DNA from: Microbacteriaceae bacterium
Lineage (GTDB): Bacteria; Actinomycetota; Actinomycetes; Actinomycetales; Microbacteriaceae
Reading direction: 5' to 3'
Assembly (NCBI GenBank): GCA_017744755.1
Contig: JAGIAU010000007.1
Coordinates: 1-23,690, forward strand
Length of the DNA stretch: 23,690 nucleotides
The notes beneath the pieces are model-generated. The model was not told where the DNA came from and did not search any database. It saw nothing but the letters and a program-made list of their open reading frames with translations. Shown here piece after piece: positions 13,725-22,363 of this stretch. Numbering within the stretch: the stretch's first letter is position 1; the number at the start of each line of letters is the position of its first letter. The translations under genes were made by a program, and so were the position numbers.

Positions 13725-14357
13725 ATGGGTGCCAGCAAGTCCCAGGACCGCCGCAAGGTCCGCCTCTCCCGCGCGCTCGGCGTGGCCCTCACCCCGAAGG
13801 CCGCCCGCATCCTCGAGCAGCGCCCTTATGCGCCGGGCCAGCACGGCCGCACGCGCCGCAAGACCGACAGCGACTTCGCCGTCCGTCTCCGCGAGAAGCA
13901 GCGCCTCCGCGAGCAGTACGGCATCCGCGAGAAGCAGCTCCGCATCCAGTACGAGGAGGCGAAGCGCACGGCCGGCCAGACCGGTGACAACATGGTCGAG
14001 CAGCTCGAGCAGCGCCTCGACGCGCTCGTCCTGCGCTCCGGCCTCGCCCGGACGACGGCGCAGGCGCGTCAGCTCGTCGTGCACCGCCACATCCTCGTCG
14101 ACGGCCAGCTCGTCGACCGCCCGTCGTTCCGCGTGAAGCCGGGCCAGCAGATCCACGTCAAGCCGAAGTCGGAGGCGCTCGAGCCCTTCCAGGTCGCGGC
14201 CGCCGGCGGTCACGCCGACGTCCTCCCGCCCGTCCCGGGCTACCTCGAGGTCGAGCTCGACAAGCTGCAGGCGCGCCTCGTGCGCCGCCCGAAGCGTGCC
14301 GAGGTGCCCGTCGTGTGCGAGGTCCAGCTCGTCGTCGAGTACTACGCGGCCCGCTGA
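13725..14357 (+). CDS. rpsD: Ribosomal protein uS4 (S4)
   Basis: The 210-residue primary 16S rRNA-binding protein nucleates 30S assembly. KSQDRRKVRLSRALG at the N-terminus, RPYAPGQHGRTRRK (about 33-46) and YGIREKQLRIQY (about 65-76) are S4 signatures. The S4 RNA-binding domain (about 98-160) contains ARQLVVHRHILVDG, and the C-terminus VVCEVQLVVEYYAAR is canonical. It is the zinc-free form, with no N-terminal Cys cluster. Of the in-frame starts at 13704 (GTG), 13707 and 13725, the last is chosen because it matches the usual MxxKSQDRRK beginning and has GCGAGAA upstream. The gene stands alone between its promoter and a strong terminator. Confidence 0.97.
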   Translation: MGASKSQDRRKVRLSRALGVALTPKAARILEQRPYAPGQHGRTRRKTDSDFAVRLREKQRLREQYGIREKQLRIQYEEAKRTAGQTGDNMVEQLEQRLDALVLRSGLARTTAQARQLVVHRHILVDGQLVDRPSFRVKPGQQIHVKPKSEALEPFQVAAAGGHADVLPPVPGYLEVELDKLQARLVRRPKRAEVPVVCEVQLVVEYYAAR

Positions 14358-14368
14358 GCGACACCCTT

Positions 14369-14396
14369 CGAAGGCCCCGCTCCGGCGGGGCCTTCG
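14369..14396 (+). terminator. strong hairpin terminator after rpsD
   Basis: CGAAGGCCCCGC (14369-14380) and GCGGGGCCTTCG (14385-14396) form a perfect 12-bp stem with the loop TCCG, 11 nt after the rpsD stop. Only a short TCAT follows, so it is a GC-rich terminator with a poor T-tract. It isolates rpsD from the ABC genes. Confidence 0.85.
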
Positions 14397-14411
14397 TCAT
14401 CCCCGCTGTGT

Positions 14412-14417
14412 GAGACT
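14412..14417 (+). promoter_or_regulatory. -10-like GAGACT for the ABC exporter operon
   Basis: GAGACT ends 6 nt before the ATG at 14424, in only 27 bp of space between terminator and gene. There is no Shine-Dalgarno. It is identical in sequence and spacing to the element before ruvC. Confidence 0.35.
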
Positions 14418-14423
14418 GTCGCC

Positions 14424-15194
14424 ATGCCGGAGCAGACAGATCGCACGGAGAACCCGGAGCACACGCTCGTCGAGGTCCGCGGCTTCCGCATGGCCTATGG
14501 CGCGACGACGGTCATCGACCGGCTCGACTTCGAGGTCGTCCGCGGCGAGACGTTCGGCCTCCTCGGCTCGAACGGCTCCGGCAAGACGACGACGCTCCGC
14601 GCGCTCCTCGGCCTCATCGTGCCGACGGCCGGGGAGCTCACCATCGGCGGCGAGCCGTACCGGCCCGGACGCGTCCGCGTCGGCTACCTGCCGGAGGAGC
14701 GCGGCCTCTACAAGCGCGAGCCCGTGCTCGAGGTCATGACGTACTTCGGCCGGCTGAAGGGGATGACGGCGGGCGACGCCGACCGGTGGTCCCGGAGCTG
14801 GCTTGAGCGGATGGGGCTCGCCGACAAGGCCAGGCTCGCGCTCGGGAAGCTCTCCGGCGGCCAGCAGCAGAAGGTCCAGCTCGGCGTCACGATCATGGAC
14901 GATCCCGAGCTGCTCATCCTCGACGAGCCGACGAAGGGCTTCGATCCGGTGAACCAGCGCCTCCTGATGGACATCATCGCCGAGCAGCAGCGCCGCGGCA
15001 CGACGCTCGTGCTCGTCAGCCACGACATGGCGCAGGTCGAGCGGCTCGCCGACCGCGTGCTGCTGCTCAAGGACGGCGTCGCTCGCGCCTACGGGTCGGT
15101 CGCGGACGTCCGCGGGGAGTTCGGCGGGAAGTCGCTCAACGAGGTGTTCCTCGAGGTGTACGGCACGGTCGGGCTCGAGGAGGACGCGGCGTGA
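14424..15194 (+). CDS. ABC transporter ATP-binding protein, NatA-like
   Basis: The 256-residue nucleotide-binding subunit is a cytoplasmic ATPase paired with the next gene's permease. Walker A is GSNGSGKT (48-55), signature LSGGQ (143-147), Walker B LLILDE (163-168) and H-loop H200 in LVSHD. The Q-loop position reads YLPEERGLY, the form typical of NatA/DUF4162-type exporters. A C-terminal extension (about 215-256, with GKSLNEVFLEVYG) also matches that subgroup. NatA of Bacillus exports sodium, but the substrate here cannot be deduced. The stop overlaps the permease GTG (GTGA at 15191-15194). Confidence 0.93.
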   Translation: MPEQTDRTENPEHTLVEVRGFRMAYGATTVIDRLDFEVVRGETFGLLGSNGSGKTTTLRALLGLIVPTAGELTIGGEPYRPGRVRVGYLPEERGLYKREPVLEVMTYFGRLKGMTAGDADRWSRSWLERMGLADKARLALGKLSGGQQQKVQLGVTIMDDPELLILDEPTKGFDPVNQRLLMDIIAEQQRRGTTLVLVSHDMAQVERLADRVLLLKDGVARAYGSVADVRGEFGGKSLNEVFLEVYGTVGLEEDAA

Positions 15195-16411
15195 GCGCGT
15201 TCGGCATCGTCCTGCGGTTCGAGGTGGCGCGGGCGCTGCGGAAGAAGGCCTTCTGGATCGGCGCCCTCGCGCTGCCCGTCATCATCGGCGTCATCGGCCT
15301 CGTGCAGTTCCTCGGGGCGCAGAGCGCGCAGCAGGCGGCCGAGGAGCAGGCGAAGGCGGGCTTCGAGTTCGTCTACCTGGACGCGAGCGGCGTCGTGGAC
15401 GCCCGACTCGCGACGGAGCTCGGCGGCGCACCCGCGGCGGACGCGGACTCGGCCATCGCGCAAGTGCGTTCCGGCGAGACGGAGGCCTTCTTCGACTTCC
15501 CGGCGGACCCGTCGACGCAGCCGGTGACGATCGCCGGACGGCATGTCGGGGTCATCGACGACGGCCGCTACGGCGCGGTCGCCACGACGCTCCTCGCCGA
15601 GAGCGCCAAGACCGAGATCGGCTCGCCCGAGCTCGTCGCGATCGTCGCGGGCGGCGTGCGGACGGACGTGACGACGTATCTGCCCGACGGGTCGGTGTCG
15701 ACCGCCGCGCAGTCGCTCCCGGTCGGCATCCTGCTGCTCGCGCTGCTCTTCCTGACGGTCGTGCTGCTGGGCCAGCAGGTGCTCATCGTCACGACGGAGG
15801 AGAAGGAGAACCGCGTCGCGGAGATCCTGCTCACCACGACCCGTCCGAACGCGGTGATCGCGGCGAAGCTCGTCGCACTCGCGATCGCCGGCGTCGTGCA
15901 GATGCTCGTCGTGTTCGTCCCGGTCGCGATCGGCTGGGCCTTGTTCGGCGGCGGGCTGAGCATCGCCGGACTCGACCTCTCGCAGGTGGTCTTCGACCCG
16001 CAGCAGATCCTCCTCGGCGTGCTCATCCTGCTCGGCGCCGCCGCGCTCTTCATCGTGACGCTCGCCGCCGTCGGCGCCTCCGCGCCGAGCGCGAAGGAGG
16101 CCGGGGGCTTCAGCGCGCTCTCGATCATCCTGCCGCTGGCCCCGCTCTACGCGGCCGCGATCATCGTGACCCAGCCCTCGCTGCCGATCGTGCGGGTCCT
16201 CACCTACTTCCCGTTCACGGCGGGCACGACGTCGCTGCTCCGCAACGCGTTCGGAACGCTCCCGCTCGTCGAGGGGCTCCTCGTCGCCGCCATCCTGTTC
16301 GTCTCCGCGGCGCTCGTGCTGCGGATCGCCGTCCGCGCGTTCCGCCGCGGCGCGCTCGAGTACGACCGGATGCTGGGCTGGCGGGATCTCCTCGGCCGCC
16401 CCGCCCGCTGA
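15191..16411 (+). CDS. ABC-2 type permease, NatB-like
   Basis: A 406-residue membrane partner of the preceding ATPase. TM1 (about 20-42) is followed by a large extracytoplasmic domain (about 43-172), then a block of five or so membrane segments from about 176 to 385. This is the ABC2_membrane_3 layout seen in NatB. The motif TTEEKENRVAEILLTTTRP after TM2 is the coupling region common to this family. The C-terminus is basic. The GTG start is set by the 4-bp overlap with the ATPase gene. Substrate unknown; sodium, drug or peptide export are all possible. Confidence 0.92.
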   Translation: MSAFGIVLRFEVARALRKKAFWIGALALPVIIGVIGLVQFLGAQSAQQAAEEQAKAGFEFVYLDASGVVDARLATELGGAPAADADSAIAQVRSGETEAFFDFPADPSTQPVTIAGRHVGVIDDGRYGAVATTLLAESAKTEIGSPELVAIVAGGVRTDVTTYLPDGSVSTAAQSLPVGILLLALLFLTVVLLGQQVLIVTTEEKENRVAEILLTTTRPNAVIAAKLVALAIAGVVQMLVVFVPVAIGWALFGGGLSIAGLDLSQVVFDPQQILLGVLILLGAAALFIVTLAAVGASAPSAKEAGGFSALSIILPLAPLYAAAIIVTQPSLPIVRVLTYFPFTAGTTSLLRNAFGTLPLVEGLLVAAILFVSAALVLRIAVRAFRRGALEYDRMLGWRDLLGRPAR

Positions 16412-16425
16412 CCGGGACGGGACGA

Positions 16426-16431
16426 TAGGCT
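16426..16431 (+). promoter_or_regulatory. -10 box TAGGCT before the small gene and alaS
   Basis: TAGGCT lies 28 nt before the ATG at 16460. The predicted start near 16438 gives a leader of about 22 nt that contains GAGGAAAGG (16450-16458). No -35 is clear. It probably drives the small gene together with alaS. Confidence 0.45.
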
Positions 16432-16459
16432 GGTCCGCGACTTCTTCTCGAGGAAAGGC

Positions 16460-16708
16460 ATGACGATGAACTTCTTCAAGGCACTCGGCTGGCTCACGCT
16501 CGGCGCTGCGGCGGGCTTCGTCGTCGCGCACCAGGTCTCGCGGACGGAGCGCGGCCAGCAGTTCTTCGCCGAGGTGGACTCCAAGGCGAAGGAGTTCGGC
16601 AACGCCGTCGTCGAGGGCTACAAGGCCCGTGAGGCGGAGCTGCGCGCCGCGGTCGCGGAGGCCGAGGAGGTCATCGCGGATCTCGCGAAGCGCGCCAAGA
16701 AGTCCTGA
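16460..16708 (+). CDS. Small membrane-anchored YtxH-like protein
   Basis: An 82-residue protein with one N-terminal membrane segment (about 7-24, LGWLTLGAAAGFVVAHQV), then a charged helical tail likely to form a coiled coil (about 27-82). Proteins of this type (VAHQ..., QFF, EFG, YKAREAELRAA) precede alaS in Microbacteriaceae as I know them; function is unknown. GAGGAAAGG upstream serves either ATG 16460 or ATG 16466, so the start is ambiguous by two codons. Its stop is 1 nt before the alaS GTG, indicating translational coupling. Confidence 0.85.
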   Translation: MTMNFFKALGWLTLGAAAGFVVAHQVSRTERGQQFFAEVDSKAKEFGNAVVEGYKAREAELRAAVAEAEEVIADLAKRAKKS

Positions 16709-16709
16709 G

Positions 16710-19370
16710 GTGCGCACCGCTGACATCCGCGATCGCTGGCTGACCTTCTTCGGCGAGCGCGGTCATACCGTCGTGCCCTCGGCGTCGCTCGTGAGCGACG
16801 ATCCGACGGTCCTCTTCACGATCGCGGGCATGGTCCCGTTCATCCCGTACCTCACGGGCGTCGTCCCCGCGCCGTTCCCGCGCGCCACGAGCGTGCAGAA
16901 GTGCATCCGGACGAACGACATCGAGGAGGTGGGCAAGACCGCCCGCCACGGCACGTTCTTCCAGATGAACGGCAACTTCTCCTTCGGCGACTACTTCAAG
17001 GAGGGCGCCATCGAGTACGCCTGGGAGCTCCTCACGAGCCCCGAGAGCGCCGGCGGCCTCGGCTTCCAGGAGCGGGACCTGTGGGTCACCGTGTACGAGG
17101 AGGACGACGAGGCGATCGCGCTCTGGAAGCAGATCGCCGGCCTGCCCGAGCACCGCATCCAGCGCATGGGCAAGGCGGACAACTACTGGTCGACCGGCCA
17201 GCCCGGCCCGGCCGGCCCCTGCTCGGAGATCTACTTCGACCGCGGCCCCGCCTACGGCCCCGACGGCGGCCCGGCCGTCGACGACACCCGGTTCACGGAG
17301 ATCTGGAACCTGGTCTTCATGCAGTACCAGGTCGACAACGTGCGGTCGAAGACCGACTTCGACGTCCTCGGCGAGCTCCCGAAGAAGAACATCGACACCG
17401 GCATGGGTCTCGAGCGCGTCGCCTTCATCAAGCAGGGCGTCGAGAACATGTACGAGATCGACCAGGTCCGTCCCGTCCTCGACCGGGCCGTAGAGCTCTC
17501 GGGCCGCAAGTACGGCTCGGTCCACGAGGACGACGTGCGCTTCCGGGTCATCGCCGACCACGTGCGCTCCGGCCTCATGCTCATGTCCGACGGCGTCGTG
17601 CCCGGCAACGAGGGCGGCGGCTACATCCTGCGCCGTCTGCTGCGCCGCTCGATCCGTTCCATGCGCCTGCTCGGGGTCGAGGAGCCGACGTTCCAGGAGC
17701 TCTTCGCCGCCTCGCGCGACGCGATGAAGGCCGCCTACCCGGACGTCGAGGCCAACTACGCCCGGATCGAGCGCCTCGCGCTGGCGGAGGAGGAGGCCTT
17801 CCTCAAGACCCTCGCGTCCGGCACCACGATCCTCGACACGGCGATCGCCAAGACGAAGTCCGCGGGCGCGGCGCAGCTCCCGAGCGACACCGCGTTCCAG
17901 CTGCACGACACGTTCGGCTTCCCGATCGACCTGACGCTCGAGATCGCGGAGGAGGCCGGGCTCTCGATCGACCGCGCCGGCTTCGACAGCCTCATGACGC
18001 TGCAGCGCCAGCGCGCGAAGGCGGACGCCAAGGCGAAGAAGCGCCAGCTCGCGGACGCCTCCGTCTACTCGGAGTTCCGCGCGAAGGGCGAGACCGCGTT
18101 CCTCGGCTACGACGCGCTCGTGGCCGAGACGACGGTGCTCGGCCTGCTCAAGGACGGCGTCTCCGTCGTCTCCGCCAAGGCGGGGGAGACCGTCGAGGTC
18201 ATCCTCGCCGAGACGGCCCTGTACGCGGAGGGCGGCGGCCAGAACGCCGACTCCGGCACCATCGTCGGCCCCGGCTACGAGCTCGAGGTCCTCGATGTGC
18301 AGAAGCCCGTCCAGGGCCTCTTCTCCCACCTGGCGACCGTCCGCGTCGGCGAGATCGCCGTCGGTGACAGCGCGACCACGATCGTCGACCACTGGTACCG
18401 CCGCGGCGCGAACCGCGCCCACTCCGCGACGCACCTCGTGCACGCCGCGCTCCGCCAGATCCTCGGCCACGAGGCGCACCAGGCGGGCTCGTTCAACGAG
18501 TCCGGCTACCTGCGCCTCGACTTCTCGTGGACGCAGGCGCTCTCGCCGGAGACGCGCAGCGAGATCGAGGACGTCGCGAACCGAGCCGTCCACGAGGACC
18601 TCGAGGTCACGACGCGGATCCTTCCCCTCGAGCAGGCCCGGGCGGAGGGCGCCATGGCGCTCTTCGGCGAGAAGTACGGCGACACCGTCCGCGTCGTCCG
18701 CATCGGCGACACCGATTGGTCGCTCGAGCTGTGCGCCGGCACGCATGTCGGCTCGACCGCCGACATCGGGCTCATCGACCTGATCTCCGAGTCCTCGGTC
18801 GGCTCGACGGCCCGCCGCGTCGAGGCGCTCGTCGGCGCCCGTGCGTTCGACGACCTCCGGGTCGAGCGGTCGATCGTCAACCAGCTCACCGCCGACCTGA
18901 AGACGCCGCGCGATCAGCTCGTGCAGCGCATCGCCTCGCTCGGCGAGCAGCTCCGCGCCGCGGAGAAGCGGATCGCGGCGTTCGAGTCGAAGGCCCTCGC
19001 GGAGCGCGTTCCCGCGCTCGTGGCATCGGCGGGCGCGCTCGGCGCGTTCGCCTTCGTCGGCCAGGACGTCGGCGCCGTCGGCTCCGCCGACGACCTGCGC
19101 ACGCTCGCGACGAGCGTCCGCGAGCGGCTCTCCGGGCAGAACGCGGTCGTCGCGATCGCCGGCACCGCCGACGGCAAGCCCGCGGTCATCGTCGCGACGA
19201 CCCCGGGGGCCCGCGAGGCGGGGGCCAAGGCCGGCTCGCTCGCCAAGGCGGCCGCGGCCGTCCTGGGCGGCGGAGGCGGGGGCAAGGACGACCTGGCGCA
19301 GGGCGGCGGCTCGGACGCGTCGGCGCTGCCGGCCGCGCTCGAGGCGATCGCCGCCTCCCTCCGGAGCTGA
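16710..19370 (+). CDS. alaS: Alanyl-tRNA synthetase
   Basis: The 886-residue class II synthetase charges tRNA-Ala and edits mischarged Ser/Gly. The catalytic core is complete: RWLTFFGERGHTVVPSASL at the N-terminus, motif 2 around KCIRTNDIEEVGKTARHGTFF, and GMGLERVAF for motif 3. The editing domain has the zinc site HSATH (H571, H575) and CAGTH (C675, H679). The C-terminal C-Ala/DHHA1 region ends with a Gly-rich LGGGGGGKDDLAQGGG stretch (about 851-868). The GTG at 16710 lies 1 nt after the previous stop and gives the standard N-terminus, although no strong ribosome site is seen; coupling is likely. ruvX follows after 25 bp. Confidence 0.98.
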   Translation: MRTADIRDRWLTFFGERGHTVVPSASLVSDDPTVLFTIAGMVPFIPYLTGVVPAPFPRATSVQKCIRTNDIEEVGKTARHGTFFQMNGNFSFGDYFKEGAIEYAWELLTSPESAGGLGFQERDLWVTVYEEDDEAIALWKQIAGLPEHRIQRMGKADNYWSTGQPGPAGPCSEIYFDRGPAYGPDGGPAVDDTRFTEIWNLVFMQYQVDNVRSKTDFDVLGELPKKNIDTGMGLERVAFIKQGVENMYEIDQVRPVLDRAVELSGRKYGSVHEDDVRFRVIADHVRSGLMLMSDGVVPGNEGGGYILRRLLRRSIRSMRLLGVEEPTFQELFAASRDAMKAAYPDVEANYARIERLALAEEEAFLKTLASGTTILDTAIAKTKSAGAAQLPSDTAFQLHDTFGFPIDLTLEIAEEAGLSIDRAGFDSLMTLQRQRAKADAKAKKRQLADASVYSEFRAKGETAFLGYDALVAETTVLGLLKDGVSVVSAKAGETVEVILAETALYAEGGGQNADSGTIVGPGYELEVLDVQKPVQGLFSHLATVRVGEIAVGDSATTIVDHWYRRGANRAHSATHLVHAALRQILGHEAHQAGSFNESGYLRLDFSWTQALSPETRSEIEDVANRAVHEDLEVTTRILPLEQARAEGAMALFGEKYGDTVRVVRIGDTDWSLELCAGTHVGSTADIGLIDLISESSVGSTARRVEALVGARAFDDLRVERSIVNQLTADLKTPRDQLVQRIASLGEQLRAAEKRIAAFESKALAERVPALVASAGALGAFAFVGQDVGAVGSADDLRTLATSVRERLSGQNAVVAIAGTADGKPAVIVATTPGAREAGAKAGSLAKAAAAVLGGGGGGKDDLAQGGGSDASALPAALEAIAASLRS

Positions 19371-19395
19371 GCGACGCGATGCGGCGCGAGGGGGC

Positions 19396-19878
19396 ATGCT
19401 CTCGATCGGCGAACGCATGAGGCCCGGCGTCCGCCTCGCCGTCGACGTCGGCACCGTCCGGATCGGCGTCGCCCGGAGCGACGCGCTGGGCATGCTCGCG
19501 TCGCCGCTGGAGACGGTCCCGCGGGGAGCGGGCGACCTCGACCGGATCGTCGCGCTCGCCGAGGAGCACGCGGCGATCGACGTCTACGTCGGCCGTCCGA
19601 CGGCGCTGTCCGGCCGCACGACCGCCTCGACGCAGGACGCACTCGACTTCGCTGCCGCCCTCGCGCAGCGCCTCCCGGAGCGCGTGCGCCTCGTCGACGA
19701 GCGCCTCACGACGGTGTCCGCGCAGGGCCTGCTGCGCGCCGCCGGGAAGAACTCGAAGCAGGGTCGCTCCGTGATCGACCAGGCGGCCGCGGCTATCATG
19801 CTGGAACACGCGCTCGACTCGGAGCGGCAGTCCGGGCACCGCCCCGGCATCGACGCTGCCGGCGAGGACCACGGCTGA
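19396..19878 (+). CDS. ruvX: RuvX/YqgF-family putative pre-16S rRNA nuclease
   Basis: A 160-residue RNase H-fold protein linked to 16S rRNA 5'-end maturation, and earlier proposed as a backup junction resolvase. The acidic residues are in place: D17 in AVDVGTVRIGVA, E102 in DERLTT, and D128 in SVIDQAAA. GRPTALSGR (about 66-74) is the conserved central loop. GAGGGGG before ATG 19396 supports the start; ATG 19417 (MRPGVRLAVD) would give a more usual N-terminus but has a weak ribosome site. The order alaS-ruvX-mltG-aroE-aroC is standard for actinobacteria. Confidence 0.93.
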   Translation: MLSIGERMRPGVRLAVDVGTVRIGVARSDALGMLASPLETVPRGAGDLDRIVALAEEHAAIDVYVGRPTALSGRTTASTQDALDFAAALAQRLPERVRLVDERLTTVSAQGLLRAAGKNSKQGRSVIDQAAAAIMLEHALDSERQSGHRPGIDAAGEDHG

Positions 19879-19885
19879 GCTTCGA

Positions 19886-19905
19886 CGGCCGGGGACTCCC
19901 GGCCG
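19886..19905 (+). other. stem-loop in the ruvX-mltG gap
   Basis: CGGCCGGG (19886-19893) and CCCGGCCG (19898-19905) form a perfect 8-bp GC stem with the loop GACT, 7 nt after the ruvX stop. The mltG ribosome site (AGGGG, about 19912-19916) follows closely. Without a T-tract it may be a partial terminator or a processing/stability element rather than a full stop. Confidence 0.45.
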
Positions 19906-19920
19906 GGATTCAGGGGATGC

Positions 19921-22350
19921 ATGGAGAACGACCGGGGGCTCGACGATCTGTTCGGCGCGCTGCACGACGCCGAGCCGGCGGACCCGCAGTCCGACACCCA
20001 GGCGGCCCAGCCGTCCGCGAGCCTCGACGACCTGAACGCCGCGTTCATCGAGGCCGCGACCGCGCCCGTCGAGCCGCTGCCGGACGCCCTGCCCGCACCG
20101 CTCTCCGCGTTCTCGCCGCAGCAGCAGAGCTTCGCCCAGCAGCAGTCCGCGTTCGCTCCGCCGGTGCAGGACGCGCCGGACGTCGTGCCCGCGGCGTTCG
20201 CGCCGCGCACCCCGGCGTCGCCGTTCCAGGCGCAGACCGCGGAGCCGGCGGCGCCCGCCTTCGGCGTCCCCGTCCCGCCGCCGTCCGCACCGGCTGAGCC
20301 GGTCGAGCCCGTCGTCGCGCCGACCGTCTCCGCCCCGCCGACCGCGTCGTCCACCGCGGAGACCACGGGACCGGAGTCGGTCTCGGCGTTCGCGCCGCCC
20401 GGACTGACCCGGCGGGAGCTGCGCGAGCGGGCGCGCCAGCAGGACGAGGAGGCGACGACCGGGGTGGCCGGCGCCGGCGCGTTCTATGCGGGCGGTCAGG
20501 CGACCTTCGGCGACGAGGCCGACGAGGAGACCGTGACGGTCTTCTCGGAGGGCGCGGCGCCGTACGAGGCGACCGGCCAGGCGCGGCCGATCCTGGCCGA
20601 GCAGCCGCCGGCGGCGCCGCTCGCGCCGCCCGCCGACGCCCCGATCCCCGAGGAGCCGGCGGCGGTCGTCCCGTCCGCGGCGGTCGTCCCGTCCGCGGCG
20701 CCGGTCGCGTCCGCCGAGCCGGTCGCTCCCGCAGAGACCGCGGCACCGGCCGAGCCGTTCCAGCCGTCCGTCCCGTTCGAGCCGGTCGCGCCGCTCGAGT
20801 CGACCTGGACGAGCGGCTCGACCTGGACCTCCGACACCGGCACCGCCGTCCCGCCGCCCGTGCCGGCCGGCGGCCCCGCCGAGGAGCCGGAGTCGGCGCC
20901 GGTCGTCCCGCCCGCGGCGGCGCAGCCCTTCGTCCCCGTCATGCCTGCGCCGGTCACCGCACCGGTGCTGCACGCGCCGGCGCCCGGCGCCGACCCGGCC
21001 GCCGCCCTCGCGGACGCCTCGCTCGCCGCCCTGGCGACCGCTCCCGCCCTCACCGCCGCGCCCGTCGCGGCCGTCGTGGCCGCGGGCGGCCCCGTCTCCA
21101 CCGCGCCGAGGCAGCAGTCCGGCCGCGGCTTCCCGATCCGTCTGGAGCCCGTCGTGACCGAGCGCCGCCGTTCCGTCCGCTGGCTCGGCTGGTTCATCCC
21201 GGTCGTGCTCGTGCTCGCCCTCATCGGCTCCGGCTGGTGGGCGATCCGCGTCTGGGCGATGCAGGACGACGCGCCCGACTGGCTGCAGGCCGGGCACGAC
21301 AAAGTCTGCGAGTCCCTCGGCGAGCCCGTGAACCTCTTCATCGAGTGCATCGCGAACGACTTCATCGGCGACGGCAACGGCGAGGAGGTCGTCGTCACGA
21401 TCCTCCCCGGCGACACCGGCTCCGACGTCGCGATCGCGCTCGCCGAGGCGGGCGTCACGAAGACCTACGACGCGTTCTACGAGCTGCTGCTCGCGAAGGG
21501 CGAGGCCGGGAACGAGCCCTCGTTCCTCCCCGGCAACTATCGCCTGCAGGGCGAGATGAGCGCTCAGTCCGCGCTCGACGCGCTCCTGGACCCGGCGAAC
21601 AAGATCACCAACCAGGTGACCATCCCGGAGGGCTCGAACCTCCCGGAGACGCTCGAGCTGCTCGCGCAGCAGAGCGGCATCCCGCTCGAGGAGCTCCAGG
21701 CGCAGGCCGCGAACTGGGGACAGTTCGGCCTCCCGGCCGGCGCGATCAGCCTCGAGGGCTGGATGTTCCCCGCGACGTACGAGCTCGACGGCACCGAGAC
21801 GGCGACGTCGCTCATCCAGCGGCTCGTCACCGAGATGTCGACGCGCCTCGACGCCCTCGGCATCGCGCCGGAGAGCCGGGCGGCGTTCCTCACGCTCGCC
21901 TCGATCGTGCAGATGGAGTCCGGGCCGAACCCGGACGACCCGGCCAAGATCGCGCGCGTGTTCCAGAACCGGCTCGACTCCGGCATGGAGCTCGGCTCGG
22001 ACGCGACGGTCACGTACGGCGCCTGCGTGTGGGGCCCCACCCAGGGCCGGCCGGTGCCCGAGGACTGCAACTCCGTGTGGCTCGCGCAGGCGGACATCGA
22101 CGACACGTCGAACCCGTACAACACCCGCGCGCTGACGGGTCTCCCGCCGGGGCCGATCTCGATGCCGGGGCAGCACGTGCTCGAGGCGACCGCCGCGCCG
22201 GCCGACGGCGACTGGCTGTTCTTCGTGACCGTCAACCTCGAGACGGGCGAGACCGTGTTCACCGACACGATCGAGGCGCACGAGGCCGCCGTCGAGCAGC
22301 TCAGCGCCTGGTGCGAGGAGAGCGACGCCAACGCCGCCTACTGCGGCTGA
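19921..22350 (+). CDS. mltG: MltG, endolytic murein transglycosylase, with long disordered N-terminus
   Basis: An 809-residue, type II membrane protein that cleaves nascent glycan strands at the membrane. Residues 1-420 are cytoplasmic, Pro/Ala/Glu-rich and low-complexity, with one charged helix LTRRELRERARQQDEE (about 161-176). One membrane segment follows (about 421-441). The extracytoplasmic part has a LysM-like region (VTILPGDTGSDVAIALAEAGV; NYRLQGEMSAQSALDALL) and then the YceG/MltG catalytic domain, with EGWMFPATYEL, LASIVQMESG (E666 the likely catalytic Glu), ARVFQNRL and SNPYNTRALTGLPPGPI. Typical MltG proteins are 340-450 residues, so this one is about twice as long. AGGGG precedes the ATG. 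Confidence 0.95.
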   Translation: MENDRGLDDLFGALHDAEPADPQSDTQAAQPSASLDDLNAAFIEAATAPVEPLPDALPAPLSAFSPQQQSFAQQQSAFAPPVQDAPDVVPAAFAPRTPASPFQAQTAEPAAPAFGVPVPPPSAPAEPVEPVVAPTVSAPPTASSTAETTGPESVSAFAPPGLTRRELRERARQQDEEATTGVAGAGAFYAGGQATFGDEADEETVTVFSEGAAPYEATGQARPILAEQPPAAPLAPPADAPIPEEPAAVVPSAAVVPSAAPVASAEPVAPAETAAPAEPFQPSVPFEPVAPLESTWTSGSTWTSDTGTAVPPPVPAGGPAEEPESAPVVPPAAAQPFVPVMPAPVTAPVLHAPAPGADPAAALADASLAALATAPALTAAPVAAVVAAGGPVSTAPRQQSGRGFPIRLEPVVTERRRSVRWLGWFIPVVLVLALIGSGWWAIRVWAMQDDAPDWLQAGHDKVCESLGEPVNLFIECIANDFIGDGNGEEVVVTILPGDTGSDVAIALAEAGVTKTYDAFYELLLAKGEAGNEPSFLPGNYRLQGEMSAQSALDALLDPANKITNQVTIPEGSNLPETLELLAQQSGIPLEELQAQAANWGQFGLPAGAISLEGWMFPATYELDGTETATSLIQRLVTEMSTRLDALGIAPESRAAFLTLASIVQMESGPNPDDPAKIARVFQNRLDSGMELGSDATVTYGACVWGPTQGRPVPEDCNSVWLAQADIDDTSNPYNTRALTGLPPGPISMPGQHVLEATAAPADGDWLFFVTVNLETGETVFTDTIEAHEAAVEQLSAWCEESDANAAYCG
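20659..20700 (+). repeat. 18-bp tandem repeat in mltG
   Basis: Two perfect 18-bp copies (20659-20676, 20677-20694) encode AAVVPS twice, with a partial third (GCGGCG). The repeat lies in the disordered cytoplasmic part of MltG and its unit keeps the frame. Confidence 0.85.
20800..20835 (+). repeat. imperfect 18-bp tandem repeat in mltG
   Basis: Copies at 20800-20817 and 20818-20835 share their first 11 bp (TCGACCTGGAC) and encode STWTSG and STWTSD. These are the only tryptophans in the cytoplasmic extension. Confidence 0.75.
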
Positions 22351-22363
22351 ACGGATCCGCCCC

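Noticed and set aside
16671..19493. Reverse-strand open frame covering alaS
   Set aside because: Antisense artefact of GC-rich coding DNA; charged low-complexity product.
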